A stretch of 64,000 nucleotides of DNA from Pyrus communis (taxonomy: Eukaryota > Streptophyta > Magnoliopsida > Rosales > Rosaceae). The stretch lies in the NCBI RefSeq assembly GCF_963583255.1, contig NC_084807.1, positions 13,477,072 to 13,541,071 of the forward strand, read 5' to 3'. Shown one piece after another: positions 45,557-58,537 of the stretch. The notes beneath the pieces were generated by a model. It saw nothing but the letters and a program-made list of their open reading frames with translations. It searched no databases and was not told the origin of the DNA. Positions within the stretch are counted from its first letter, which is position 1. The number at the start of each line of letters is the position of its first letter. The position numbers and the translations under genes are program-made.

Positions 45557-46378
45557 GCCGCCAGTTTCTAGTGACCCTAAACCATCCAATCTGTCCAATA
45601 AAGGTAAGAACGTGTCAAATTCAGTTCCTACTAATGTTTTTCCTTCGAATGTTCCTTTTCCTAGTAGGTTCATGCAAACGAAGAAGGAGGAAGCTGAAAA
45701 AGACATTCTTGAGACATTTAGGAAAGTTCAAGTTAACATACCCCTTTTGGATGCAATCAAGCAAGTTCCACGCTATGCCAAGTTTTTGAAGGAGTTGTGC
45801 ACCACTAGGAGAGGATTTCGACCATGGAGGTTGTCAAGGTAAGTGAAAATGTCTCCGCCATCTTGCAACGAAAACTACCCCCAAAATGCAAAGATCCAGG
45901 TAGTTTTACAATTCCTTGTGTCATTGATAATATTCACTTTGAATCTGCCATGCTAGACTTAGGTGCCTCTATAAATGTTATGCCATACTCAATTTATGCA
46001 TCTATGAACTTAGGAGCGTTGAAAAATGATGGTGTAATCATACAATTGGTCGATAGATCTAACGCCTATCCAAAGGGAGTTTTGGAAGATGTTTTAGTGC
46101 AGGTTAATCATTTAATCTTCCCGGCGGATTTCTATGTTCTTGACATGGATGAATCGGATCATGCCACTTCATTACCCATCCTCCTTGGAAGGCCATTCAT
46201 GAAAACGGCCCGGACCAAGATTGATGTGTTTAACGGAACTTTGTCCATGGAATTTGATGGGGAAGTTATTAATTTCAATCTTTCTGATTCTATTAAGTAC
46301 CCTAGTGAGGACCCTTCATGTTTCTCTATTGATATAATTGATTCTTTGGCATAGGGATATCTTGACGATTTGAATGAC
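45557..46378 (+). pseudogene. N gag-protease junction and protease, third part
   Basis: It encodes PFPSRFMQTKKEEAEKDILE, then a disrupted stretch near 45810-45826 where the frame changes. The protease follows with [16 protein letters not shown], a DLG active site, and [22 protein letters not shown] at 46352-46354 replaces the Gln expected from Y1 (SLAQ). It is cut at 46378 by solo LTR 3 (TSD ATGAC). Confidence 0.9.
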
Positions 46379-48890
46379 TGATGCGTGAATTATACGCACA
46401 CAAATTAAACCCTCTTTTCGTCAAATTGTAGTATATGTATAAGTAGGGATCATTCTGGACCGGGGATTAGGAGGGACTGTTAACCACTTGGATTTGACTC
46501 AAAAACGTAAAATAACAATATGAAACACTATACTAGACTCAAAGAATGCAAACCTAAACTTTAAAACACTAAGACAAACCAAAAGACTCAAAACAACACA
46601 AACACACTCAAATCTGCCTAAAAACCACTTTCTGGGCAGATTTGAGCAAAACCACAAATTTGGACGAAATTAAGTAATAACTTGACTCAAGAACGTAAAA
46701 ACACAATATAAAACACTAAACTAACTCAAAGAATGTAAAACTAAACACTTAAAACATTAAAACAAACCAAAAGACTCAAACATCACCCAAAACACTCAAA
46801 ACTGCCTTAAAATCACTTTCTGGGCAATTTTGAGCACTTTGGTGAATTTGGACGAAATTATGTAACAAAATGAATCAAAACACTTATAAACATAAACTAA
46901 AACACTTTCTACTAAATTGGACAATAAAGTAAAGGGGGATTGAGTTTTATACGAAATTAAATAAAATGTACAGATTCGAATTAAGACAGATAGTATATAT
47001 GAATGTGATGAAATGGAATGAATGGATGGATGCTAGCCAAGGGGTTCATCTCCATACATGTTATACTTGCATAATAAATGATTTCCAATTGCATTTCAAT
47101 AAACCATGAATTCTCAACACCCCAAGTTAACCGTGATGCACTAATTAACCTTCAAATCTTCCTAACGTTATTGAATTGGATGATGCATGCGACAATTCAA
47201 AACATTCCCCACAAGTCCTCAACATGAATGCATAGAAGAGGTACAAGCAAGAATCATTACGTTCTATGAAAATTATAAGTGTTGACGAGGCATTCGTTAC
47301 TATGAATGCATGAAACTCTTGCCAAGAATTCGTTTAACGCGATTGTTTATAAGCAACCTCCACTACTTATGAATATAAGTTCGTAACTATTAGGTGAAAC
47401 TCACTTATATTCTAGCGTCATATTCATGCATGAAAATTAAGCGTGCACTCTCAATAAACATACATAAATAAGTTATCAATAAAACGGTTAAACAAATTGA
47501 ATCACAACTTATGAAACGCAATTAGAAGTAATCAAATCAAAATGCAAGCATAAACATATATTCGAATCACCCCCCAACCAAGGGGGAGTTTAGTTCCTTA
47601 TGATACAAAACAAAGAGAATCAAAGAAACACCTAAACATTCCAACAACTCAAACTTGAATTGTATGAACGTTTAGGCACTCTTCTCTTCCATGCCTCATT
47701 CGTACAAAACAAAGAGTATTGAAATTAAACATAGAAATCAAAGAAACACCTAAACATTCCAACAACTCAAACTTGAATTATATGAACGTTTAGGCACTCT
47801 TATCTTCCTCTTCGTTGTAGCACAAGGTCTAAGGATAGTTTGATGGTGTGAATGGTTTGGGTAGTGGTGGAGGAATGGAAGGATGGTGTTTGGATTTGTA
47901 GGGGAAACTCACGGCACAAAGGGGGTGGTTTGATGGTCTACATTTCTGCAATGGATGAGTTTATGGAAGAGTGTTTGGAATGGGTGAATTTCTGGCACAA
48001 AGGCCTTATTTCTGTGGTGAATGGATCCCCCCTCCTTGTGGCTGCAATGAAGGGTTATTTATAGGTGAAATGGGGGGAACATGACAGCTAGGAGGGTGGT
48101 GGAAATCTGGAATGGTGATGGGAGATGCATGTGGCTGATTTATGCATGTGATTAAAGGGTGGAAATGCATGTGCTTTGAATAAGTGGCTGCATGTGCAAG
48201 GGGACAATCTGGAAATGAGATGGGAGATGCATGTGGCTGATATGAATGTGTTTGCATGTGAATTAAAGCTTGGGTGAATGATGATAAATGCATGTGGATG
48301 GAAATAATGAAGGGTGAATGTGCATGTGCTGCAATGGGTTGGGAAAACATGTGAGGGAATGATTAAGGTGAATGAATAATGAAATGGGAAAGCATGTGCA
48401 AAAGGGGAATGCATGTGGCTGCAAGGTTTTGTGTTAGGTGATGGGTGCATGTTAAGTGATAAGTGATTATGATAAGTGATATGATAAGTGATAAGTGATA
48501 TGATATGTGGTTATGATAAGTGATAAGTGGTGATGATAAGTAATGGGAGCATGTGAGGGAATGAATAATGAATGCATGTGTATGGTTTTGGGAGAAAGGT
48601 GGAGATGCACGGCATAAGGGAATTGGAAAGGTTTAAATGTCCTAAAACTAAAGGGAACAAAGTTCCAACACTTTGGTCTTCAATTTCGTCCAACATTTTG
48701 GCGCCAAGCATAAGCTATCCATCCTTAGCCCAAAAGTGCTCCAAAAATCTACAAAATGCATCTTTTTGCTCCTTTAGCCCTTTGGACCTACAAACACACG
48801 AAAATAGCTTAAAGGACTAAAATAACTAAAGAAACATAACGTAAATGCACGAGAACAAGCCATTTAAGTCGCATGAATATGCTCCTATCA
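46379..48890 (-). mobile_element. Solo LTR 3 (minus)
   Basis: A 2512-bp LTR flanked by ATGAC (46374-46378 and 48891-48895). It resembles the LTRs of E2 and A. TATA box 48056-48063 (minus). Leader hairpins are at 46607-46646 (ATCTGCC type) and 46795-46834 (one arm with a change that still allows a G-U pair in the RNA). The U3 has CATGCA words and a GATAAG tract (48445-48545). Confidence 0.93.
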
Positions 48891-49128
48891 ATGACGATGC
48901 GCCTGAAAAAGCCATTACAAGAGGCATGGAACGTAACAACGAGGAGTTAACACCTAGGCTAACCCACGGCACACCTAAAGCACACTATGCCGTGCCACCT
49001 AGTGAGGAAGTTAGGGAGATGGTTGCTGCCCTTGAGTTGTTGCCTACGCATGCTGGTAAGTTTCCTAATCGTGAGTCAATTCCTATTTCGACTAACAAGT
49101 TGCTTCCGTCCATCATTCAGGCACCCGT
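48891..49128 (+). pseudogene. N pol linker, fourth part
   Basis: The translation includes VREMVAALELLPTH and [13 protein letters not shown], matching Y1 between protease and reverse transcriptase ([25 protein letters not shown]). It is cut at 49128 by LTR R; the sequence resumes with VLELKPLP at 58538. Confidence 0.88.
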
Positions 49129-51227
49129 TGATGCGGGAATTATACGCACACAAATTAAACCCTCTTTTTGACAATTGTAGTATAAGTATAAGTAGGGATC
49201 GTTCTGGACCGGGGATTAGGAGGGATTGTTAATCACTTGGATTTGACTCAAAAACGTAAAAACACAATATAAAACACTATACTAGACTCAAAGAATGCAA
49301 AACTAAACTTTAAAACACTAAAACAAATCAAAAGACTCAAACATCACCCAAAACACTCAAAACTGCCTTAAAATCACTTTCTGGGCAGTTTTGAGCACTT
49401 TGGTGAATTTGGACGAATTTGTGTAATAAATTGAATCAAAACACTTAGAAACATAAACTAAGATACTTTCTAACTAAATTGGACAATCAAGTAAAGGGGG
49501 ATTGAGTTTTGGACGAAATTAAAATAAATGAACAAATTCTAATTAAAACAGATTGTAAATATGAAAATGATAAAATGGAATGAATGGATGATAGAATAGC
49601 TAAGGGGTTCATCTCCACACATGTTACACTTGCATAATAAAATGATTTCCAATTGCATTTCAATAAACCATGAATTCTCAACGCTCCAAGTTAATTAGGT
49701 CCGCTTAAATTAACTTTCAAATCTTCCTAACGTTATTGAATTGGATGATTGCATACGACAACCCAAAACATTCCCCACAAGTCCCCTACATGATTGCATA
49801 ATAGAGATACAAGCAAGAATCATTACGCTCTATGAAAATTATAAGTGTTGACGAGGCATTCGTTACTATGGAATACGCATGAAACTTATGCCAAGAATTC
49901 GTTTAACGCGATTGTTTATAAGCAACCTCCACTACTTGTGAATATAAGTTCGTAACTATTAGGTGAAACTCACTTATATTCTAGCGTCATATTCATGCAT
50001 GAAAATTAAGTGTGCACTCTCAATAAACATATATAAATAAGTTATCAATCAAATAGTTAAACGAATTGAACCCACAACTTATGAAACGCAATTAGAAGTA
50101 ATCAAATCAAAATGCAAGCATAAACATATATTTCGAATTCCCCCCTAGCCAAGGGGGGTTTAGTTGAATTTAAACATTGGAATCAAAGAAACACCTAAAC
50201 ATTCCAACAACTCAAACTTGAATTGTATGAACGTTTAGGCCCTCTTCTCTTCCATTCCTCATTCGTACAAAACAAAGAGTATTGAAATTAAACATTGAAA
50301 TCAAAGAAACACCTAAACATTCCAACAACTCAAACTTGAATTGTATGAACGTTTAGGCCCTCTTATCTTCCTCTTCGTTGTAGCACAAGGTCTAAGGATA
50401 GTTTGATGGTGTGAATGGTTTGGGGAGTGGTTGGAGTGGCTGCAATGGAGGAGAAAAGTGTTTTGGTGGCTGCTGCAAGGGTGTGGAGAGGTTTTGACGA
50501 ATTTCTGGAATATGGAAGAGTGAATGAGAATTTCTGAATATGGGAATGCTTATTTATAGGTGAAATGGGGGGAACATGACAGCTAGGAGGGAATGTGGCT
50601 GCATGTTTGAATGATTAAAGGATGCATGTGGGTTGGAATTGCATGTGCAATGAATATGTGGCTGCATGTGCAAGGGGACAATCTGAAAATGCATGTGAAA
50701 GCATGTGTTGGCTGCAATGATGAAATGGATGGGAGTGCATGTGGCTTAATTAATTAAACGGAGTGCATGTGCAATGTTTTAAAGGATGGAATGCATGTGA
50801 ATATGATGGAAATCTGATATGGTGATGGGAGATGCATGTGGCTGATTTATGCATGTGAATGCATGTGGCTGCAAGGTGTGAATGATTATGGGTGCATGTG
50901 GCTTAATTAATTAAAGGGAGTGCATGTGCAATGTTTTAAAGGATGGAATGCATGTGAATTAAAGAGAGAGAATGTGGTGTAATGATGAAGTGGAATAAGT
51001 GCATGTGGATGTGGCTGATTTGATTTATGGAAGATGCATGTGGATTAAAGATGAGTGAATGATTATGGGTGCATGTGGATGAATGTGCATGTGCAAGGTT
51101 GTTGTTGTGATAAGTGATAAGTGTATGATATGATAAGTGAATGATATGATAAGTGAATGATAAGATAAGTGAATGATATGATAAGTGGATGATAAGATAA
51201 GTGAATGATATGATAAGTGGATGATAT
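49129..51227 (-). mobile_element. LTR R, left part
   Basis: An LTR in minus orientation starting TGATGCGGGAATT, with leader hairpin near 49357-49397, TATA box 50551-50558, and U3 with TGCATGTGGCTG repeats. It ends in a GATAAG array where Q is inserted (GATAT before Q). Its right part is 58355-58537. The flanks in N are CCCGT and CTCGT, a TSD with one changed base. Confidence 0.88.
51105..51227 (-). repeat. GATAAGTGATATGATAAG array
   Basis: About ten GATAAG words in 120 bp at the 5' part of U3. GATAAG is the I-box/GATA-factor core in plants. Related tracts occur at 25825-25925 and 48445-48545 (same orientation) and as TTATCA at 14158-14297. Confidence 0.6.
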
Positions 51228-53213
51228 TGATGTGAAAATTAACTTGACACACAAATTAAACCCTATTTGTGACAATTGTAGTAGATATGTAAGTAGGGAT
51301 CGTTCTAGACCGGGGATTAACTAGGGATGCTAATCTATGTAAATAAGACTCAAAAACACTAAACTAGACTCTATAGACTCAAAACTAACTTTAAACACTT
51401 AAAACAGCAACCAATACTCAAAAAGACTCACTTTTAGACTTAATAAAGGTTTTGGACGAAAATAGGACTTGACTAGACTCAAAAGACTCAAGGAAAACAA
51501 GTTTTGACTCAAATATGAAGACTAAATAACATGGGGATTGTTTTTGACGAATTTTAGACTCAAAACAAAAACTTAGTAGAAAACACTTTTGAAAAACGAA
51601 TTTAGGTAAAGCAAATGGGTAAAAGGCTAGTTAGAGGGTCCTTCTCCACACATGATATATGCAAACAAACCAATGTCCAGTTATTATTCCTTTAGACTAT
51701 GAATGACAACGCCCCAAATTAGTTGCATCGCACAACTAACTCTCAAGTTTTCCTTATTTCATTGAATTGAATGAAAACGCATTACAACCAAATTATCTTT
51801 TTCAAGTTCTTTATATGAGATGCATACAAAGATACATATCAAAAGTCATTAAGCTTTGTGAAAACTATAAGCGTTGACAAGGCATTCATCACTATGAAAC
51901 GCATGAGACTTATGCCAAGGATTTACTTAACGCGATTGTGACTAGCAACCTCCACTACTTGTGAGTATAAGTGAATAACAATTATGTGAAACCCTCCTAC
52001 ACTCTAGCATCAAGTTTATGCATGCAAATTAAGTGTTAACCCCCAACCCACATACATAAGCCAGTTTTAATAACTTAGATAAGCAAATCACATTCATGCC
52101 TTAAGTAATAATAACCGAACGTAATTAATTCATATAAAACATATAATCATGGCTTCAAATTCTCCTCTAACTAAAGAGAAGTTAGTTCCTCATGTTCGCA
52201 AAACAAAGATAATTAAATTTAAACATTGAACTAAGTCTAAGGATAGAAAGAACCAAGAAAAACGCTCCACACTCCAATGGCATGCACGGCACTCCCTTGG
52301 ATGGCAGGTTGCACAATTCCTCCTTTCCTTGCTTCCTTGCTTGCGGCACTAGGGTGTTGTAGAATGGATTGTGGTGTTTTGATGGATGAAAGTATGAATG
52401 AATGAATGTGTGAGTGGATCATTGAATGGTGCGGCATAGGGCTGTTTATATAGGCTTTAATTAGGCACACTTAGTGAAGGAAAAGGATTGCACAATCCCA
52501 TTGAAAAAGGGTTAATTCAAGGCAGATATCAAATGGGAATTGGATTAAGGAGTTCGGCTAGGATTTAGGAATTCTAGAAGGTTTTGGTGCGGCATGTGTA
52601 TAGGGCTGAGATAAGGTTTCTAGAAGGGATGGTTTAGGGCAGATTCCTAAACCTAAAGGGCCAAGGATACATGATATTTGTGTAGGAGAAGGATTTGCAA
52701 TTCCTAAACCTACAAGGAATTGAGTTCTTGCGGCAATTGAGTGGATAAGGTTCCTAGAAACTGACTTAGGTGTTTAAATGTGTAATTAGTTCCCTCTAAT
52801 TAGCTAGGTTTAAGTCCTAACCTGATTTGGATAGGATAGAATAGGATAATGTTGGAGATAGGATAGGATAAGGTTTCTAGGATAGGATAAGATAAGGTTG
52901 GATAAGGTTGGATAAGGTTGCTTGTTTCTTGCTTCTTCCTTATCCTCTTTGCATTTGGACTTCCTCCACCAGATTTGTAGCCTTTCCTAGCCCTTCTTGA
53001 CTTCAATTTCGTCCATCTTCTTTGCTCCATGGTTAAGCTATCCAATCCATGCCCAAAAATGCTCCAAATAGCCTCAAAATGCACTTTCTTGCTCCTTTTG
53101 CCATTAGAACCTAAAAACATACGAAAATAACTTAAAAGACTGAAATAAATAGTAATTAACTTCATAAATGCAAGGAAACAACATAACTAAGTAGCATAAA
53201 TATGCTCCTATCA
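51228..53213 (-). repeat. 3' LTR of Q
   Basis: The LTR is 1986 bp, TGATGTGAAAATT to CTCCTATCA. The minus-strand TATA box TATATAAA is at 52445-52452. U3 has GATAAGG words and TTCTAGAA near 52573 and 52618, like P. It lacks the 40-nt leader hairpins. Confidence 0.9.
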
Positions 53214-53229
53214 AATTCCCCCACACTTA
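53214..53229 (-). promoter_or_regulatory. Polypurine tract of Q
   Basis: TAAGTGTGGGGGAATT on the element strand lies against the 3' LTR. Other PPT-like runs occur near 54092-54102 and 54938-54950. Confidence 0.85.
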
Positions 53230-53995
53230 GCTTTTGCTAGTCCTCGAGCAAAACGAAATAAACAAAACACAACCTAGACCTTCCAACATGTACCTCAGGG
53301 ATTTCCAATGAACATGACACATTTAAAGAATACCACATTCATAGATTTTAGTTATCCCTACCCTCGAGCATATACTTAACCATAGTTACCACACACTAGC
53401 TCCCCTTTAATCAATTAAAACATGATTTTGAATGTAGTAACATGCCTTAGAGAATTCCCTCAATTCCTCACTGGATATACTCTCTATTTTCACACAGATT
53501 TTCTGACTACACTCCCTACACTAGGTATATGTGAGAAGATTGATTTAAATATGAAAACTAATACTCACATATGTCATAACAAAGAAGGCATTTTCCGGAA
53601 TTATTAACATGTATATGATCTCATGAATGGAATGCTACTACTTAGACGCGAGAACCAGGGATACCATATGCTCAAACCAATTTTAAACTCCACATATTGA
53701 AACACATAACAACCAAGATTGAAGTCAAAAGGGTTTGTAACGGGGCTAAGGTACTTGGCTAACAAAGAAAGGTAAGGATAAACAAGAGTTCTTAAAGCAA
53801 TAGTAAGCAAAGTAATAAACACTTTAGAATTCACTTTTGAATGCAAAAACCAACTTTGAACACCAAGGGAAGAATCACACAAAACTTAGGGTCAAATTCA
53901 AACTTTTGGACCCTTTCTTCAACAACCAATACTTGTGAGTTCATTCTCACTTATTTTCAACTCCTTTTCTTCTTTTTCACGATTTTTTTCCTCTC

Positions 53996-54028
<33 letters not shown>

Positions 54029-55178
54029 CGTGCCCTATTATTTCTTTGGCACACAAACATACTACTCCATGAATTCCTACGAAAATCCCTTCCCCCCACA
54101 CTTGTTTCTCTGCAACTTTTTAGATCAAAATGAATTCCCTCTAAGTCATGCTTTACTATCCTTTAAGAATAAGGTTTTGGATAATCCTAATCTAGGCTAG
54201 GTAAGGATTATGTGGTTAACAAAGAAAATAGGCTACATAAGGCTCAAAGGGGGTTTAAACCTACAATACATATGTAAAGGGGTAAGGCTTTTTGGCTCTG
54301 GGTTTAAACTAACCAACTTCATCTTATTGTTTGTTATGCTAATCAATTTTATGCTTTGAATGAAATGGGCGTGAGTTCTAGTATTTGGAACTATAGTGAT
54401 GAAACGCATTCTAAGTAGTAACCAAGCAAATAATGATGAGACCATGCAACGAATTTAGAAAACAAGAAATCAAGATTAATAACTCTCCAAAGAACGTTTA
54501 GGCTCAAATCTCTCAGGGTTGTAGCGTTAGTTTGAGTTTCTTCCTTCAAGCATGTTACAAAAACTGATTTTTTACTTGTGATTACATGTGAATTCGTGCA
54601 TGTCAACTATAACCAAGCATAAACCAAAAAGCATATCAAACTTCCATCCATGTTTGTAACTTTCTTTAATAGTCATGCAATTAAAAACCAAATCCTCATC
54701 ATTGTGTTGGAAGGTACCCTAAGACACAAACACAAAAACAAAACGACTCGAAAAACAACTCTTTTTGGGTTTTTAAAACACTATTTTTCGATTTTTTTTT
54801 CAAATTTTCGGATTTTTTGTTTAAGACACATAAAAACACTTCAAAACACATTAAAAACACTTAAAAACAGTGAAAAACAACTTTAGAAATGATAGGTGAT
54901 AAAATCCCACGAATTTGCATGAAAAACACTTTGTTTACCCCTCCACACTTAAACCAAACATTGTCCTCAATGTTTTAAGTATAGACTCACAAACAAACAA
55001 ACAATTACCACAACTAACAAACACGACAAACATGGCAAAATAAAAGCAATAAAGATTAGGGTTTAGGAACGCAAATCTGGTTATGGAGTGCCGGAGCTTC
55101 CTCGTTCTTCTTTATTTGCATGGGTTGCCTCCCAAGAAGCGCTTGCTTTAACGTCTTCCAGCCGGACGATCCTTCCTC
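53230..55178 (-). other. 3' non-coding region of Q
   Basis: Homologous to the post-pol regions of Y1 and P. A T-run of about 30 nt lies at 53998-54028. No ORF is supported; short ORFs there are Phe/Lys low complexity. Confidence 0.7.
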
Positions 55179-58100
55179 TTAACCTTCAATTGGGCCCACG
55201 GCATGGAAGCTTTCTCCATCCACGACATGCTCTTCAAAGTTCTCATAGTATGGCTTCAAACGATGTCCGTTGACTTTGAACTCTTGGCCGGTCTTTAAGC
55301 TTTGAATTTGGACTGCACCATAAGGAAATACATTAATAACAACAAACGGGCCAATCCATTTAGAACGTAACTTACCTGGAAACAAACGAAGGCGGGAATT
55401 GAAGAGTAGCACTTTCTGCCCTAGAACAAATGTCTTGCCACGAATCATCTTGTCATGGAATGCCTTTGACTTTTCCTTGTAAATCAATGCGTTCTCGTAT
55501 GCTTCATGCCGTATCTCCTCAAGCTCATTTAGTTGAAGCTTCCTATGGATTCCAGCGGCATCAATGTCCATGTTGAATGTTCTGACGGCCCAATGTGCTT
55601 TGTGCTCCAACTCAACGGGAAGATGACATGGTTTCCCATAAATGAGCCGAAATGGGGACATTCCAATTGGTGTTTTGTAGGCCGTACGATATGCCCACAA
55701 CGCATCATTCAAACGTAAGCTCCAATCCTTCCGGTTTGGCCCAACGGTTTTCTCCAAAATTTGCTTGATCTCCCGATTAGAAACCTCGGCTTGCCCACTT
55801 GTTTGAGGATGGTAAGGTGTTGCCACCTTATGTGTGACGTTATATCTCTTGAGCAAGGCTTCAATGGTTCGATTGCAAAAATGTGATCCTCCATCACTTA
55901 TAAGAACTCTTGGCATTCCAAATCTAGCAAATATGTTAGTTTTGACAAAATCTGCAACCACTTTAGAATCATTAGTACGGGTGGCTTTTGCTTCCACCCA
56001 TTTCGACACATAATCAACCGCAAGTAAAATATAAAGGAAACCATGAGATGAAGGAAAAGGACCCATAAAATCAATACCCCAAACATCAAAAATTTCGACA
56101 CCATGGATAGGTGTCTGCGGCATTTGGTCCTTTGGACCTATATTTCCGGTTCTTTGGCATCTATCACATGTTATGCAAAAAGTTCTTGCATCTTTAAATA
56201 TAGTAGGCCAGTAAAAACCACTTTCAAGTACTTTACATGCCGTCCTTTGAGTGCCAAAGTGACCTCCACATGCATAAGTGTGACAAAACGTTAAAATTGA
56301 ATTAAACTCCGATTCGTGCACACACCTACGAATGATTTGATCCGCACAATATTTCCACAAATAAGGATCATCCCACACATAAAACCGAGCCTCCCTTTTA
56401 AGTTTATCACGTTGGTGTTTATTTAGGTCGATTGGAATTTGTTTAGACACCAAATAATTCACTAAATCGGCATACCATGGCTCACTTACCTCGACGGACA
56501 TCAATTGCTCATCTGGGAATGTCTCTGGGATAGGTACGGCCTCTTCTTCATGTACCATGCGGCTCAAGTGGTCAGCCACCACATTTTCACTTCCTTTCTT
56601 GTCCCGGATTTCGATATCGAACTCTTGAAGTAGAAGCATCCAACGAATAAGCCTTGGTTTAGCCTCCTTTTTGGTGAGTAAGTACTTCAACGCTGCATGA
56701 TCAGTGTAAATGATAACTTTAGTACCAAGTAAATAAGAACGAAATTTATCTAAAGCAAAAACAATAGCAAGAAGTTCTTTTTCCGTTGTGGAGTAGTTCA
56801 ATTGGGCATCATTCAAGGTCCGGGATGCATAATAGATGACATGTGGCTGCTTGTTCTTCCTTTGGCCTAAAACGGCTCCTAATGCATAATCCGAGGCATC
56901 GCACATAAGCTCGAAAGGAAGGCTCCAATCTGGTGGAATAATGATGGGGGCCGAAGTGAGCATTTCCTTGAGGTGTTTGAAGGCTTTCTCACACTCCTCA
57001 TCGAACTTGAATGGCACATCCTTTTGGAGAAGTCGGCAAAGGGGGTTGGAGATTTTTGAAAAGTCCTTGATGAATCGCCTATAGAATCCTGCATGTCCAA
57101 GAAAAGAACGAACCTCTCTAACCGAAGTAGGAGAGGGTAAGTAGCGTACAAGGTCTATTTTTGATTTGTCAACTTCAATCCCTTTGGCCGAAATTATATG
57201 CCCTAAAACTATGCCTTGTTTTACCATGAAATGACATTTTTCCCAATTTAAAACAAGGTTAGTTTCAATGCATCGTTCTAGGATTAATGTGAGATTATGT
57301 AAGCAATCGTCAAACGAATCTCCAAATACACTAAAATCATCCATGAAAACTTCAATTATTTTCTCCACAAAATCTGAAAATATACTTACCATGCATCTTT
57401 GAAAGGTGGCCGGTGCGTTGCATAAACCGAATGACATGCGACGATAAGCAAAAGTACCAAAAGGACACGTGAAAGTGGTCTTTTCTTGGTCATCCGGAGC
57501 TATGACAATTTGATTATATCCTGAATATCCATCAAGAAAACAATAAAAAGAATGACCGGCTAACCTTTCAAGCATTTGATCAATGAACGGCAAAGGGAAG
57601 TGGTCCTTCCTTGTGGTGGCGTTGAGCTTCCTATAATCGATGCAAACTCTCCAACCCGTTTGGATGCGTGTTGGCACAAGCTCATTCTCAGCATTCTTCA
57701 CCACCGTCACTCCGGATTTCTTTGGCACTACTTGAATTGGTGAGACCCAACGGCTATCCGAGATAGGATAAATCACTCCGCAATCAAGTAATTTGATAAC
57801 CTCCTTCTTCACAACTTCCATCATTGGAGGGTTGAGCCGACGTTGAGCCTCTCGAGTTGGTTTAGCCCCCTCCTCTAGAAGTATGCGATGCATGCATGTT
57901 GTAGGGCTAATTCCCTTAATATCGGCCAAGGTCCATCCTATGGCTGTTTTGTGCTCTTTCAACACGCGAACCAATTTCTCCTCCTCCATTGCCGTGAGTG
58001 ATGAAGAAACAATGACGGGCAACGTTTCTTTGTCTCCCAAATAGACATACTTCAAGTGACTTGGTAATGGTTTAAGTTCAAGAACGGGTGCCTGAATCAC

Positions 58101-58358
58101 TGAAGGTAATAACTTGTTAGTAGAAACGGGAATTGAAATTGGGTTTGGGGTCTTACCTTGATATTGTGGCGATGATTCAAGTGAAGCCACCATTTCGGCA
58201 ATGCCATCATCATGCACGGCCAGATTTGATGCTCTACCTATTCCTTCGGCAATTGTGGTTTCAAGTGGGTCTTTGTCCAATGAATCAAGAAAATCCTGCG
58301 CCAATGACTCAAGTATATCAATAGAGAAACAAGAATGATCGTCATTAGGGTTATGCAT
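55179..58358 (-). CDS. pol: Pol of Q: reverse transcriptase, RNase H, integrase (1059 aa, N-terminally truncated)
   Basis: Open from the deletion junction to the natural stop. The first codons after the protease region read [13 protein letters not shown]. Reverse transcriptase: [12 protein letters not shown]. One change, RRMSFGL where the other copies read RRMPFGL. RNase [20 protein letters not shown]. Integrase: HTYACGGH to CDRCQR zinc finger, [15 protein letters not shown] and [10 protein letters not shown]. No chromodomain. The apparent Met at 58358 is created at the junction and is not the original start. It probably is not translated now because the promoter LTR is gone, yet the enzyme domains look intact. 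Confidence 0.92.
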   Translation of the reverse strand: MHNPNDDHSCFSIDILESLAQDFLDSLDKDPLETTIAEGIGRASNLAVHDDGIAEMVASLESSPQYQGKTPNPISIPVSTNKLLPSVIQAPVLELKPLPSHLKYVYLGDKETLPVIVSSSLTAMEEEKLVRVLKEHKTAIGWTLADIKGISPTTCMHRILLEEGAKPTREAQRRLNPPMMEVVKKEVIKLLDCGVIYPISDSRWVSPIQVVPKKSGVTVVKNAENELVPTRIQTGWRVCIDYRKLNATTRKDHFPLPFIDQMLERLAGHSFYCFLDGYSGYNQIVIAPDDQEKTTFTCPFGTFAYRRMSFGLCNAPATFQRCMVSIFSDFVEKIIEVFMDDFSVFGDSFDDCLHNLTLILERCIETNLVLNWEKCHFMVKQGIVLGHIISAKGIEVDKSKIDLVRYLPSPTSVREVRSFLGHAGFYRRFIKDFSKISNPLCRLLQKDVPFKFDEECEKAFKHLKEMLTSAPIIIPPDWSLPFELMCDASDYALGAVLGQRKNKQPHVIYYASRTLNDAQLNYSTTEKELLAIVFALDKFRSYLLGTKVIIYTDHAALKYLLTKKEAKPRLIRWMLLLQEFDIEIRDKKGSENVVADHLSRMVHEEEAVPIPETFPDEQLMSVEVSEPWYADLVNYLVSKQIPIDLNKHQRDKLKREARFYVWDDPYLWKYCADQIIRRCVHESEFNSILTFCHTYACGGHFGTQRTACKVLESGFYWPTIFKDARTFCITCDRCQRTGNIGPKDQMPQTPIHGVEIFDVWGIDFMGPFPSSHGFLYILLAVDYVSKWVEAKATRTNDSKVVADFVKTNIFARFGMPRVLISDGGSHFCNRTIEALLKRYNVTHKVATPYHPQTSGQAEVSNREIKQILEKTVGPNRKDWSLRLNDALWAYRTAYKTPIGMSPFRLIYGKPCHLPVELEHKAHWAVRTFNMDIDAAGIHRKLQLNELEEIRHEAYENALIYKEKSKAFHDKMIRGKTFVLGQKVLLFNSRLRLFPGKLRSKWIGPFVVINVFPYGAVQIQSLKTGQEFKVNGHRLKPYYENFEEHVVDGESFHAVGPIEG

Positions 58359-58537
58359 AAGCTATCCATCCTTAGCCCAAAAGTGCTCCAAAAGTCTCCA
58401 AAATGCATCTTTTTGCTCCTTTAGCCCTTTGGACCTACAAACACACGAAAATAGCTTAAAGTACTAAAATAACTAAAGAAACATAACGTAAATGCACGAG
58501 AACAAGCCATTTAAGTCGCATGAATATGCTCCTATCA
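58355..58537 (-). mobile_element. LTR R, right part
   Basis: The first ~183 bp of the LTR on the minus strand, ending CTCCTATCA. It carries the ATTCATGCGACTTAAATGG subtype start. The next bases, CTCGT, are the right TSD copy in N. Confidence 0.88.

Larger units (their letters stand above)
51228..58354 (-). mobile_element. Q: 5'-truncated Ty3/gypsy element
   Basis: It has a 3' LTR (51228-53213), PPT, 3' non-coding region and Pol, but no 5' LTR, PBS, Gag or protease. The sequence passes at about 58354 straight into the start region of LTR R, so one deletion removed the 5' half of Q and about 150 bp of R. The LTR subtype differs from Y1 and P, but shares its U5 with the fragment at 31691. Confidence 0.88.

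Noticed and set aside
52800..53165. 121-aa minus-strand ORF near the start of the Q LTR
   Set aside because: It lies wholly in U3, includes GGATAGGATAAGG repeats read as SYPIL, and has no homologue in the other LTRs.
53998..54028. Long T-run considered as a terminator or as a retroposon tail
   Set aside because: It lies in the T-rich 3' non-coding zone at a position where P and S also have T-runs, and there are no flanking target duplications.
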